A stretch of 64,000 bases of DNA from the NCBI RefSeq assembly GCF_030012605.2, contig NZ_CP114055.2, one strand, 5' to 3'. Position numbers and translations under genes: made by a program. This document shows, piece after piece, positions 35,651 to 44,043 of the stretch. Source of the stretch: Bergeyella_A cardium (GTDB lineage: Bacteria > Bacteroidota > Bacteroidia > Flavobacteriales > Weeksellaceae). The notes beneath the pieces are model-generated. The model was not told the DNA's origin, did not search any database, and was given only the letters and a program-made list of their open reading frames with translations. The stretch's first letter is position 1. Every line of letters starts with the position of its first letter.

Positions 35651-36268
35651 TCATTCGCCCAAAACAATAGTAAGCACATAATCATCAAAGAAAATAACCC
35701 TCGCAAGATAGTTATCCTCCCCATTTTCATCATAAACTCGGCAGCGAACCGCCCCTAAATCTGCCTCCGAAAACGGAAAGACCTCATAATGTTTTTTGAG
35801 CGACCAATGCTTCGTATGGTGCATTTTGTAGAGGCTTTCCTTGACCGACCAGACCGCTGCCAAATACTCCAGCTCGTTTCCTCGAGGCACAAAAGCCTTT
35901 TCATTTGGATTGAGAAATTTGTCCTTCAGCCTTAAAAGTTTTGGATTGAGGCGCTCCACATCCACCCCGATTTTCCTCTGCGAATAGCCCAAAACAGCGT
36001 AAGGATACGAGTGTGAAATCGAGATTTCATAACTTTTCGGCTGGAGGTAAGGCGCGCCCTCGCGATACAAAATCCTATGCCCTGGGAGCGACTGCCGAAG
36101 CAGCTGGCGAATCATCAGCACCTCCTGAACCTTCCTCTGCGGGTAGCCCTTTATCTTCGCCTCATCCTCTGGCGACAGGAGCTCCTGCGCTGGAAACGCC
36201 TCCCCCTCGCTACACCTCCAAACAAGGAGCTGTGCATCGGCATCTGAAAAATCTCTAAAAAAAGGCAT
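35651..36268 (-). CDS. 4'-phosphopantetheinyl transferase
   Basis: A 205-residue Sfp/AcpS-superfamily enzyme that moves phosphopantetheine from CoA onto a Ser of acyl- or peptidyl-carrier proteins. The two family motifs are GVDVERL (101-107, Mg2+ ligands) and WSVKESLYK (140-148). The length fits a compact Sfp-type enzyme. The carrier-protein partner is not in this window. The gene converges with a GT2 gene and is followed upstream by a long repeat-bearing gap. Confidence 0.88.
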   Translation of the reverse strand: MPFFRDFSDADAQLLVWRCSEGEAFPAQELLSPEDEAKIKGYPQRKVQEVLMIRQLLRQSLPGHRILYREGAPYLQPKSYEISISHSYPYAVLGYSQRKIGVDVERLNPKLLRLKDKFLNPNEKAFVPRGNELEYLAAVWSVKESLYKMHHTKHWSLKKHYEVFPFSEADLGAVRCRVYDENGEDNYLARVIFFDDYVLTIVLGE

Positions 36269-36507
36269 CTCTTCTTTTTTGTTTTATAATGAAGCGCAAA
36301 AATATCCAAAATTAATTTCTCACCGCCCGCTTTTCTTCACTCCATACTCCCCTCTCTCTCCTCTCAAAACCCTCTATTTTTAAGGATTTCCCCTTTCTTA
36401 ATTACAGAATTAATAACAAAATCATCGATTTTTCACTAATTTCAATCTAATTCCGCACTAAAACCCTTCAAGTTTCCAAGGATTTAATTTCCCCCATATT
36501 GCGCGTA

Positions 36508-36621
36508 CCCCCCCCACGGGGATTTATTACAAACAAGGTTGTTTCTCCTTAACCCCCCGAAGGGTTTTATTACAAACAGGGTTGTTTGTCTTTAACCCCA
36601 ACGGGATTTTATTCCAAACGG
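36508..36621. repeat. Imperfect 43-45 base tandem repeats with internal AAACAA/TTGTTT hairpins
   Basis: Unit 1 (36508-36552), unit 2 (36553-36595) and a truncated unit 3 (36596-36621). Each begins with a C-run, then CGGG or GGG, then ATTTTATTACAAACA-type sequence, and units 1-2 contain AAACA(A)GG..TTGTTT inverted repeats. An 8-C run opens unit 1. They fall in the 579-base gap between the phosphopantetheinyl transferase and the permease, which otherwise holds no convincing gene. Confidence 0.6.
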
Positions 36622-36652
36622 AATGCGCGGAATAAAATGTTAATAATAATAT

Positions 36653-36667
36653 GGGGTCTCTGACCCC
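36653..36667. repeat. 15-base inverted element GGGGTCTCTGACCCC
   Basis: A near-perfect palindrome. Its inner 13 bases (36654-36666) are the exact reverse complement of the repeat at 16044-16056, showing a dispersed short element. Confidence 0.6.
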
Positions 36668-36807
36668 TTTATATTGAAATTGATAATGATTATAATTGTT
36701 TTTTATTAATTCATTAAAAAAATACTTATAATATTTTTTAAATCGTGAAAATATCTTAGGAGAAGGGATGATTGCCTACGAATAATCTCCCTTATAGCGA
36801 TGCGCTA

Positions 36808-36837
36808 CCTACTGCTGATTTGCCTACTGCTGATTTC
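36808..36837. repeat. 15-base direct repeat, two copies
   Basis: CCTACTGCTGATTTG (36808-36822) is followed by CCTACTGCTGATTTC (36823-36837), ending ten bases before the permease stop codon. Confidence 0.6.
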
Positions 36838-36847
36838 TTATTATTAC

Positions 36848-38035
36848 CTACCGCCGAGATTTCGAGAAAAACCAAGAGACGAGGAGACCCATTGCGAGGG
36901 CTATGGAGGTTACGAGGATGTAATTGTTCAGTGTAATTTTTATAGGGAAAGGGAGGTATTCGCTGGCTTTTACGAGCCCTGTATTGAGCTGGAAGAGGCA
37001 GATAAGCGTACCGATAATAAGCCCTAAAACAATCCCAAAAAGCACGATGAGCAAACCTGTGTAGAAGTATATTTTTCTGAGATTTCTTTGTGAAAATCCG
37101 AGTGAGATAAGGGCTTTTGCCTGCTCTTTTTTATCGAGCTGTAAAATGATGATTGCCCCTGCCAGATTAAATGTTGTGATGAAGATTACGAGCGTAAAGA
37201 TGAGATAAATCATCAGTTTTTCGGTATTGATCATTTTCCAGAAGGCAGCGTTTTCTTCTTCTTTTGTTTTTAAGGTATAGTCGCTCCCGAGTTGGCTTTC
37301 TAATTGGGATTTTATGGTATTGGCTTGGCTTTCGTCTTTTAGTTTTATCACTATGCTATAGGCGGCAGATTTTGGTAAATCCAAGAGCTGCTGTGCGAGT
37401 TCCAATGGTGCAATGATATGGTTATTCAGCTCATCATTATCGGAAAAAAACACCCCTGTAGTATAGATTTCTTTCTTATTAAATATATCTTCTTCTTTGC
37501 TGATGATTCCTGTACCAGCTTTGGGCATAAAGAGCGTTGCATAGTCATTTTCAGTATCTATGGGAATGGAAAGCCGGCTATTAAGACCGTTTTCTATAAA
37601 TACTTCATTGGAATAATCAAAGGATGGATAGTGCCCCAAAAGCAGCTTTTTATCTATGGGATTTACCGAAGTATAAGCAGAATCTACTCCTCTCAGATAG
37701 GCGATTTCTCCCACATTATTATAGCTGATATAGACCTTTTCTTGTATTACCTTGGAGAAGTGTTTTACTTCATCGGTTTTGGAGAGAACGGACTTTAGTT
37801 TCCCAATGTTTTTAAGCGTTTTTCCCTCTTTTGGATAGATGCTAAGGTCAGCGTGTAGGTTTGCGATGATGTCCTTATTCAAATCTTCCAAACCTGAAAA
37901 TACGGATACGATGATAAACATTGCTGCTACGGCAGTCATCATCGCAAAGGCAGCAAGCCAAGTGATAAAGGTTACGGCAGTATTGCCTTTCTTGGCGATA
38001 AGGTATCTTCTAGCGATATAAAAAGGGGTATTCAT
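36848..38035 (-). CDS. LolC/LolE-like ABC transporter permease (FtsX domain)
   Basis: A 395-residue inner-membrane protein with one N-terminal helix (about 25-48), a large periplasmic domain (about 50-265) and three C-terminal helices (FtsX-like, about 270-390). NTPFYIARRYLIAKK and the following membrane segment match lipoprotein-releasing permeases that hand lipoproteins from the inner membrane to LolA. No ATPase gene is adjacent. It lies downstream of rbfA on the same strand, 40 bases after that gene's stop. Confidence 0.82.
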   Translation of the reverse strand: MNTPFYIARRYLIAKKGNTAVTFITWLAAFAMMTAVAAMFIIVSVFSGLEDLNKDIIANLHADLSIYPKEGKTLKNIGKLKSVLSKTDEVKHFSKVIQEKVYISYNNVGEIAYLRGVDSAYTSVNPIDKKLLLGHYPSFDYSNEVFIENGLNSRLSIPIDTENDYATLFMPKAGTGIISKEEDIFNKKEIYTTGVFFSDNDELNNHIIAPLELAQQLLDLPKSAAYSIVIKLKDESQANTIKSQLESQLGSDYTLKTKEEENAAFWKMINTEKLMIYLIFTLVIFITTFNLAGAIIILQLDKKEQAKALISLGFSQRNLRKIYFYTGLLIVLFGIVLGLIIGTLICLFQLNTGLVKASEYLPFPIKITLNNYILVTSIALAMGLLVSWFFSKSRR

Positions 38036-38075
38036 ACGCAGAGAAATGCTGAGCGTTTGCTTTTAGTTTTTAGGA

Positions 38076-38438
38076 TTAAAGCACTGGATTATCTCCTTCG
38101 CCTCTCAGTTCGCGCTCCAGTCTTTCCACATCATCCAGTGAGGTATCGAGATAGAATTGAAGGTCTGGGATGATTCTCACTTGCTTTGCCATTTTCTGCC
38201 CGATGAAGTTTCGGTATTGGGATTTATTGGCTTCCACTTCCTTCATAATTGGCGCTCTAAATTCTTGAGGGAAAATACTGAGGTAAATCTTCGCAATGCT
38301 GAGATCAGCGGTTACTTTTACATCAGAGACGGTAATGATGAAATTCTTATTGCTTTCTGCCGATTGTTTTCTAAAAAGTTCGGCAAAATCTTCTTGTATA
38401 ATTTGTGCGACTTTACGCTGTCTATTGCTCTCATTCAT
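38076..38438 (-). CDS. rbfA: Ribosome-binding factor A
   Basis: A 120-residue KH-like protein that helps mature the 30S subunit by binding the 5' region of 16S rRNA. It has N-terminal RQRKVAQIIQEDFAELF, middle DLSIAKIYLSIFP, and MAKQVRIIPDLQFYLDTSLD near the end, all RbfA features. The ATG at 38438 is preceded, four bases away, by a -7 box, predicting a leaderless transcript in addition to read-through from the gene at 38456-39499. Confidence 0.93.
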   Translation of the reverse strand: MNESNRQRKVAQIIQEDFAELFRKQSAESNKNFIITVSDVKVTADLSIAKIYLSIFPQEFRAPIMKEVEANKSQYRNFIGQKMAKQVRIIPDLQFYLDTSLDDVERLERELRGEGDNPVL

Positions 38439-38442
38439 ACTG

Positions 38443-38450
38443 CAAATGTA
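38443..38450 (-). promoter_or_regulatory. -7 promoter box of rbfA, next to the ATG
   Basis: Read on the minus strand this is TACATTTG (TAnnTTTG), four bases before the rbfA ATG. It sits in the short gap after the upstream gene's stop. Confidence 0.45.
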
Positions 38451-38455
38451 GGATA

Positions 38456-39499
38456 TTAAAATGAATTCTTCAACAAGGCAGCCAATGCAGAGGCGACTTT
38501 CTCTTGCGAATAATCATTAAAATCGAGGGGAGTATTAATGATTTCTAAAATTTGAGTTTCAATATCCTCTTTTTCCTCAAAAATAAATGGAAGCGGAGAT
38601 TCGTATCCTTTTGGGAATATTGCGGGCTTCTGATATCTGATGGCATCGCCTGTGTTTCCACTGATTTTGGTTTTGCCGTAAGTCTCTTCAACGCTCATAA
38701 AGGTGGTTTTTTCTTGTATCGGGCACCAGAGAACATCAGCAGAGGCCATTATTTGGTCAAAGGTTTCTCGGCTAAGTTTTGTACTGAAAAATTTTATTTT
38801 GAGATTGGCAGGCAAGTGTTTTTGAGCTTCTTTTAGCCAAGAGTGCTCGGCGCTGCTGGCTTTTCCACAGAAAATAATTTCAGCATTGAGTTTAAAAGTT
38901 TTTATCCTCTTCAAAATATGCAGATAATCTCTCCGCTTTTGGGAGACAGCACCTGGAATTACAATTCTTATTTTTCCAGTGGTTTTTGGTTTTCCGCTTA
39001 ATTTTTCCGAGTAGAAAACAGGGAGAAATATCCGCCCTTCAGTTGCCAGAGATTTGCCTAAAACAAAGGTTTTGCTCACATTTTTATAAAGATTGGGAGC
39101 AGAAAGCAATCCCTCTTTTAGTAGGAGTTTAAGTCTGAAAACCACCTCTTCTTTAAAGATATTTTTAAAGAGACTGAGCTTTGAAGATTTTGAAAAGTTG
39201 ATATTATGAACTATAATGGTTGCACTCTGTTTTTTTATAATTTTTTTAAAGATATGAAAGTATCTGTGCGCTGTCCCTATAATTATAAGGTTATAATTTT
39301 GCTTTTCGAGCTCTGATAATAGATTTTCTGGGGAGACTACAAAAATATTCTGTTGAATGGGATTAATCTGCTTCAAAATCTTTTCAGATAGGTAGAAATC
39401 GATTTCAAAATCTCGAGAGAGCAGGGTAAGCTCCATAAAATTCTGTACGATTTCAGGGTGAGTATCTATTTCTATATAAGCGATTTTAGGCTTTTTCAT
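38456..39499 (-). CDS. Glycosyltransferase-like protein of unknown specificity
   Basis: A 347-residue cytoplasmic protein. The C-terminal half looks like a GT-B donor domain: IRIVIPGAVSQKRRDYLHIL, then AEIIFCGKASS, ADVLWCPIQEKTTF and GDAIRYQKPAIFPKGYESP. The N-terminal half has a Rossmann-like pattern. I cannot name a family. It precedes rbfA by 17 bases on the same strand; the role is unrelated by sequence, so the link may be only positional. Confidence 0.6.
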   Translation of the reverse strand: MKKPKIAYIEIDTHPEIVQNFMELTLLSRDFEIDFYLSEKILKQINPIQQNIFVVSPENLLSELEKQNYNLIIIGTAHRYFHIFKKIIKKQSATIIVHNINFSKSSKLSLFKNIFKEEVVFRLKLLLKEGLLSAPNLYKNVSKTFVLGKSLATEGRIFLPVFYSEKLSGKPKTTGKIRIVIPGAVSQKRRDYLHILKRIKTFKLNAEIIFCGKASSAEHSWLKEAQKHLPANLKIKFFSTKLSRETFDQIMASADVLWCPIQEKTTFMSVEETYGKTKISGNTGDAIRYQKPAIFPKGYESPLPFIFEEKEDIETQILEIINTPLDFNDYSQEKVASALAALLKNSF

Positions 39500-39610
39500 A
39501 CCTGATTCTTTTTTACAAATGAAGCGATTGCAAATTTCATTAAAAAAAGGGAATAGGCAATTGTATAAAGCTATTGTATTTGGCTTATCAAAGGATTGTT
39601 GAAGTTTTTA

Positions 39611-39618
39611 TATTTTTG
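39611..39618 (+). promoter_or_regulatory. -7 promoter box of the DUF302 gene
   Basis: TATTTTTG (TAnnTTTG), 25 bases before the ATG at 39644. Confidence 0.5.
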
Positions 39619-39643
39619 ACAGTAAAAATAAACGAATAATAAA

Positions 39644-40126
39644 ATGAAAAATATTTTTATGATAATGGGAATCATCCTCTTTCAGATGCTTTTTTCTCAA
39701 TCGAAGACAGGTACAGACCTTGTTTTTAGAAGTCAGTCAAATTTCAGTGAAACCCTAAACCAATTAAGGCAAATTCTGAAAGAAAAAGAGATAAAGATTT
39801 TTGCAGAGATAGACCACTCCCAAGCAGCAAAAGAAGTGGGTATGGAGCTAAAACCTGCTACAGTTTTTATTGTGGGTAATCCCAAAGCAGGTACTCCAAT
39901 AATGCAGGAAGATATTTATGCTGCGATAGAGCTCCCTCTCAGGATTTTAGTAGCAGAAAGCAGCGGTGAGGTAAGGCTCATTTATCAGCGGGTTTCCCCT
40001 CTGGCGGAAGCATATTACCTATACAATTCAAAGGTGAGGTTAAAAACCATAGACACAAATATTGAGAAACTTTTAAGTGCTTATTTTTCCAAAATAGAAC
40101 CGAATTTACAAGGCAGAATTAAATAA
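39644..40126 (+). CDS. Exported DUF302 domain protein
   Basis: A 160-residue exported protein; the signal peptide is MKNIFMIMGIILFQMLFSQ. The mature part matches DUF302: NFSETLNQLRQILKEKEIKIFAEIDH, VFIVGNPKAGTPIMQ and LPLRILVAESSGEVRLIYQ. DUF302 is a small alpha/beta fold, probably binding a ligand in the periplasm; its function is not established. It is a single gene with its own promoter box. Confidence 0.82.
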   Translation: MKNIFMIMGIILFQMLFSQSKTGTDLVFRSQSNFSETLNQLRQILKEKEIKIFAEIDHSQAAKEVGMELKPATVFIVGNPKAGTPIMQEDIYAAIELPLRILVAESSGEVRLIYQRVSPLAEAYYLYNSKVRLKTIDTNIEKLLSAYFSKIEPNLQGRIK

Positions 40127-40265
40127 ATAGTATTACTTGTCAATTTAATAGTAAAATAAAGGGCGTAACCTTAATCCTTAATATTAAGTAAGCATCCTAC
40201 ACTATGGCTAAACATCTACTTGCAAAGGTGCGCCTCTCATACCGTAAATAGAAATAATTATTTTA

Positions 40266-40273
40266 TATTTTTG
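40266..40273 (+). promoter_or_regulatory. -7 promoter box of the yicC-gmk operon
   Basis: TATTTTTG (TAnnTTTG), 20 bases before the yicC ATG at 40294. Confidence 0.5.
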
Positions 40274-40293
40274 CCCCAATTTTTTTAGACAAT

Positions 40294-41151
40294 ATGATTT
40301 TATCTATGACAGGCTTCGGAAGAAGCGAAGGTGTTTTTGAAGGGAAGAAAATCAGCGTAGAGGTGAAATCGCTCAACTCTAAGTCCTTTGACCTGAATAT
40401 AAGAGTACCCGTGAGGTATAAGGAAAAGGAATTTGACCTGAGAAAAATCCTTAATGATGGAATTATCCGAGGCAAGGTAGATTGCTTTATCAACTGTGAT
40501 ACGCTGGATGCATGCAATGATGTAAAGATAAATAAAGAGCTCATCGCTTCCTATATGGAGGAGCTGAAAGACTGTGCAAGCGACGGCCCCGAGTTTGAAT
40601 ACCTTAAAATGGCCGTACGAATGCCTGAAGCCATCTCTTCTAAACCCGATGAACTAAGAGAAGAGGAATGGAACTTCCTCACAGGGCTTTTCCGCGAAGC
40701 ACTGGAAAAATTCACAGACTTCAGAAAGACCGAAGGAAAAGTACTGGAAGAAGACCTTTCCAAATGCCTTGAGAACATCGGTGAAAATCTAAAAAAGGTC
40801 CAGCCTTTCGAGGAACAAAGAATCATTAACATTCGTGAAAGATACCAGCGAACCCTCTCTGAATTTGAAAATATAGATGAGACGAGGTTCTACCAAGAGC
40901 TGGCATATTATACCGAAAAACTGGACATCTCGGAGGAGAAAGTGCGACTTGCCCAGCACTTAAGCTACTTCCGCGAAGTGATGAAAGGAGAAGATTTATC
41001 AGGGAAAAAGCTCGGGTTTATCTCTCAGGAAATCGGCAGGGAAATCAATACTCTCGGCTCAAAAGCAAACCAAGCAGATATACAAAAGCTCGTTGTCGCA
41101 ATGAAAGACGACCTTGAAAAAATCAAAGAGCAAACGCTCAACATACTTTAA
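40294..41151 (+). CDS. YicC family protein (putative endoribonuclease)
   Basis: A 285-residue protein with the family-typical N-terminus MILSMTGFGRSEG and VEVKSLNSKSFDLNIRVP. The C-terminal DUF1732-type end has LGFISQEIGREINTLGSKAN and a final KEQTLNIL. Members from other bacteria have been shown to cut RNA. It is the first gene of a probable operon with gmk, which starts 11 bases after its stop; this pairing is widespread. Confidence 0.93.
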   Translation: MILSMTGFGRSEGVFEGKKISVEVKSLNSKSFDLNIRVPVRYKEKEFDLRKILNDGIIRGKVDCFINCDTLDACNDVKINKELIASYMEELKDCASDGPEFEYLKMAVRMPEAISSKPDELREEEWNFLTGLFREALEKFTDFRKTEGKVLEEDLSKCLENIGENLKKVQPFEEQRIINIRERYQRTLSEFENIDETRFYQELAYYTEKLDISEEKVRLAQHLSYFREVMKGEDLSGKKLGFISQEIGREINTLGSKANQADIQKLVVAMKDDLEKIKEQTLNIL

Positions 41152-41162
41152 AAAGCGTAAGA

Positions 41163-41717
41163 ATGAAAGTCATTATATTTTCGGCACCCTCAGGAAGTGG
41201 TAAAACTACACTCGTAAAGCACGCCCTCGAAGTTTTCCCTCGCCTCGCTTTTTCCATCTCCTGCACTACAAGAAGCCCACGAGGAGAGGAAACTCACGGT
41301 AAGGATTATTATTTTTTAAGCCCTGAAGAATTTAAATCAAAAATTGCCGAAGGGGCTTTCGTGGAATACGAAGAAGTATATACCGATAAATTTTACGGCA
41401 CTTTGAAGGATGAAGTACAGAGAATTTGGGATGAAAACAAAGTCGTCATCTTCGATGTAGATGTAAAAGGAGGCATAGCACTCAAAAAGTATTTCGGGGC
41501 ACAGGCGCTTTCTATTTTCATCAAGCCACCGTCTGTGGAGGAGCTCGAGCGCAGACTTATCTCTCGCGGCACCGATGACGAAGCAACCATCAAAACCCGA
41601 ATTTCCAAAGCCGAAGAGGAGCTTTCTTATCAGCATCAGTTTGATAAAATCGTAACCAATGACAACCTCTCCGATGCTAAAAAAGAAGTAGAAAGTTTAA
41701 TACAATCATTCATCTAA
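41163..41717 (+). CDS. gmk: Guanylate kinase
   Basis: A 184-residue enzyme converting GMP to GDP. The P-loop is PSGSGKTT (9-16), followed by SCTTRSPRGEE and VEYEEVYTDKFYGT for GMP binding, and IFDVDVKGGIALKKYFG. Length and motifs are standard. It follows yicC and is followed 12 bases on by the NadA-like short protein. Confidence 0.96.
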   Translation: MKVIIFSAPSGSGKTTLVKHALEVFPRLAFSISCTTRSPRGEETHGKDYYFLSPEEFKSKIAEGAFVEYEEVYTDKFYGTLKDEVQRIWDENKVVIFDVDVKGGIALKKYFGAQALSIFIKPPSVEELERRLISRGTDDEATIKTRISKAEEELSYQHQFDKIVTNDNLSDAKKEVESLIQSFI

Positions 41718-41729
41718 AACCTAAAAACA

Positions 41730-42158
41730 ATGGGTATTCAAACTCAAAAAAAAGAAAAAGAAAACCTGCCTGTGTTTGACTTTATGCGCTTCGGAGATTT
41801 ACAAATCCCCTCAGGAGAGCATCTGTTGCAGTCCATTCAAAAACTAAAAGAAGAAAAAGGAATTTTAGTCTTTGCCCATCAAAATATGAGTACTGAAATC
41901 AAATCAGTGGCTGATGTTACGGGGAGCTCCATTCGCCTCCTCCAAAAAGCCAATGAAAATAAACTCCACACAATAGCTTTCTGCACGAGTAAAACCACTG
42001 CTGAGCTGGCAAAAGCCCTCTCCCCAGAGCGGAAAATCATCTTCTCCGAACCCGATTTAGAAAAACTGTATTTATCCTTAAAATATGAGCTTCCAGAAGT
42101 AATCGCAGACGATGCACTTCTAACCCGAATAGAAAAAGTACTCAGCACAGAGGAATAA
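41730..42158 (+). CDS. Short protein resembling one domain of quinolinate synthase NadA
   Basis: A 142-residue protein. Residues about 30-115 resemble the first of NadA's three repeated domains: IQKLKEEKGILVFAH, then VADVTGSSIRLL and TAELAKALSPERKIIFSEPD, corresponding to NadA's AHYY, IADxxGDSL and ETAKILxPxKxV stretches. NadA is about 300-350 residues and holds a [4Fe-4S] cluster through three Cys. Here only one domain exists and the cluster Cys are absent, so it cannot make quinolinate in the usual way. The resemblance is my reading and needs a profile search. Many relatives have nadD after gmk instead. Confidence 0.5.
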   Translation: MGIQTQKKEKENLPVFDFMRFGDLQIPSGEHLLQSIQKLKEEKGILVFAHQNMSTEIKSVADVTGSSIRLLQKANENKLHTIAFCTSKTTAELAKALSPERKIIFSEPDLEKLYLSLKYELPEVIADDALLTRIEKVLSTEE

Positions 42159-42197
42159 TCATTTTTCAGATCTAAAAACCATTAAATACATCTATCT

Positions 42198-43223
42198 ATG
42201 GCTAATGAAAATATAAATTACGATACTCAGGAAGTGCTCCCCTCGGTGGGTGTGGTGGGGAGTGGTAGCTTCGCTACGGCTATTGTGAAGATGCTGGTGC
42301 AGAATTCCAAACTCGTGCACTGGTGTGTGAGAAATGAATATGTAAAAGGTGCTATCGAGCGCAGAGGGCATAACCCAAGCTACCTCACGGCGGTTAATTT
42401 CAACTTGGAGAACCTTCAGCTCACAACCGATATTAATGAAGTGGTTTCGGCTTGTGATATCATCGTTCTCGCTACGCCGTCTATCTATCTTTCAGACGCT
42501 ATGGATGGGCTTTCTTGCGATTATAAAGGAAAGGTTTTCGTCTCCGCCATCAAGGGTATCGTACCAAAAGTAAATGATGTAGTAGCACACTACCTTAGAA
42601 ATGAATTTAGCATTGGGTTTAAGTGCCAAGGCGTCATTGCTGGACCTTGCCACGCCGAAGAGGTAGCGATGGAGCGCCTCTCTTATCTTACCATTGCCGC
42701 TGCCGATGAAGAGGTAAAAGCGAAGCTCATCCGATTATTCTCATCTAATTTCATCAATGTGCATAGCAGTAGCGATATTCTCGGAAATGAATACAGCGCC
42801 ATCCTCAAGAATATCTATGCTATCGGGGCGGGGATTGCGAGTGGATTGGGCTATGGTGACAACTTCACGGCAGTCTTCGTGAGCAATGCCATTCGAGAGA
42901 TGGAAACCTTCCTTGAAGGGATATACGAAGCGCCAAGAGATGTAAATGAAAGCGCATATTTAGGAGACTTGCTCGTAACGGCATACTCCCTCTTTTCGAG
43001 GAACCGCAGCTTGGGGAATCTCATCGGGAAGGGCTATACGGTGAAGTCCGCCATACAGTCTATGAATATGATTGCCGAAGGCTACTACGCCGCACAATCT
43101 ATCTATAACACCGCCCGCGAGAAGAATCTCCACACTCCGATGATTGATACGATTTATAAAATCCTCTACGAAAACAAAAACCCCGAAAAAGAATTTGAAA
43201 AGCTAACCTTAGTTCTGAATTAA
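42198..43223 (+). CDS. gpsA: NAD(P)H-dependent glycerol-3-phosphate dehydrogenase
   Basis: A 341-residue enzyme that reduces dihydroxyacetone phosphate to glycerol-3-phosphate for phospholipid synthesis. The N-terminal Rossmann motif is GVVGSGSFATA (18-28). KGIVPK, IAGPCHAEEVAMERLS, EYSAILKNIYAIGAGIASGLGYGDN and FSRNRSLG are GpsA landmarks. It lies in the yicC-gmk direction, 39 bases after the NadA-like gene, so it may be co-transcribed. Confidence 0.93.
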   Translation: MANENINYDTQEVLPSVGVVGSGSFATAIVKMLVQNSKLVHWCVRNEYVKGAIERRGHNPSYLTAVNFNLENLQLTTDINEVVSACDIIVLATPSIYLSDAMDGLSCDYKGKVFVSAIKGIVPKVNDVVAHYLRNEFSIGFKCQGVIAGPCHAEEVAMERLSYLTIAAADEEVKAKLIRLFSSNFINVHSSSDILGNEYSAILKNIYAIGAGIASGLGYGDNFTAVFVSNAIREMETFLEGIYEAPRDVNESAYLGDLLVTAYSLFSRNRSLGNLIGKGYTVKSAIQSMNMIAEGYYAAQSIYNTAREKNLHTPMIDTIYKILYENKNPEKEFEKLTLVLN

Positions 43224-43266
43224 AAAAAACTAAATTTGAAGCTCATAACATTAAAATTATATCGTA

Positions 43267-43752
43267 ATGAACAGATTTATTTTTTCCTCAGTCCTCGTGT
43301 TTTCAGTATTAAGCAGCTCAATTTCTGCTCGCCCTCTACCCGTTTCTGAAAGGGTAGATGTCTCTTTAATGAGCCCCGAACAGCAAGATACCGCCTCTTC
43401 GGTAGCGCTGAAGTTTATCAACTCCTACATCAAAGCATTGAACTCTACAAGTAATATAGGTGCGTGGGTTAATAAAAATAAGTTGGTAACTAAGGAGTTT
43501 AAAGTGGCGTATAAGAAGCTCACCGCGCGTGACCTTGATGCTGACCCCATTCTTGATGCCCAAGACTGTCCAGACGGGGGTTACAAGCTGGTTTCGTATG
43601 ATAAAAAAACGAATTATGTTGCCGTAAACCCCAAAGGTGAAGACTGGGGCGATTACAAAGTCCTCATCAAAATGAAGAATATTCAAGGGAAATGGTTCGT
43701 AGATGGCTGTGGTATAGTAAACATCCCTGCCTCTAAGCAAGGCAGAAGATAG
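43267..43752 (+). CDS. Exported small protein, possibly DUF3828-like
   Basis: A 161-residue exported protein; signal peptide MNRFIFSSVLVFSVLSSSISA. The mature part is a cystatin/NTF2-like alpha/beta pattern: VALKFINSYIKALN helix, then DADPILDAQDCPDGGYKLV and WFVDGCGIVNIP. The pattern 'DP-x-L-x-AQD' with a C-terminal 'V-D-x-C/GIVNIP' recalls DUF3828 proteins, but I am not certain. Two Cys may form a disulphide. Function is unknown. A hairpin terminator follows. Confidence 0.6.
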   Translation: MNRFIFSSVLVFSVLSSSISARPLPVSERVDVSLMSPEQQDTASSVALKFINSYIKALNSTSNIGAWVNKNKLVTKEFKVAYKKLTARDLDADPILDAQDCPDGGYKLVSYDKKTNYVAVNPKGEDWGDYKVLIKMKNIQGKWFVDGCGIVNIPASKQGRR

Positions 43753-43806
43753 AAAAAATTGCTTCTCTGTTTTATAAAAAGGAAGTAAAGGTTGTTAAGT
43801 TGTCAT

Positions 43807-43832
43807 TAAGCTCAGCAAAATTGCTGGGCTTA
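43807..43832 (+). terminator. Hairpin after the 43267 gene
   Basis: Arms TAAGCTCAGCA (43807-43817) and TGCTGGGCTTA (43822-43832), one wobble pair, 4-base loop, followed by ATATTT. The remaining bases up to the pyrH promoter are AT-rich with no gene seen. Confidence 0.6.
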
Positions 43833-44012
43833 ATATTTAAAGAATATTTCCCTTTTTTATACTAAAAGTAGAAAAAGTATCACTATATATCTTATTAATT
43901 TATCAAAAATAGAGAGATAGAAAAAGAGATTTTGGCTCAAAAAACAAAAAGAAAACAAAGGACTTCCTAAGGTTTTTAAAGAAAGAACAACAGGTAGTTT
44001 TCTATATTTCAT

Positions 44013-44020
44013 TATATTTG
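44013..44020 (+). promoter_or_regulatory. -7 promoter box of pyrH-frr
   Basis: TATATTTG (TAnnTTTG), 23 bases before the pyrH ATG at 44044. Confidence 0.5.
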
Positions 44021-44043
44021 CAAGCAAATAAATCATTCCAAAA

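Noticed and set aside
36508..36621. CRISPR-like array
   Set aside because: The units are contiguous imperfect tandem repeats with no unique spacers of constant length and no cas genes nearby.
36800..37027. 75-residue plus-strand ORF
   Set aside because: It overlaps the 3' end of the permease on the other strand and starts within a 15-base tandem repeat; its second half is a shadow of the permease gene.
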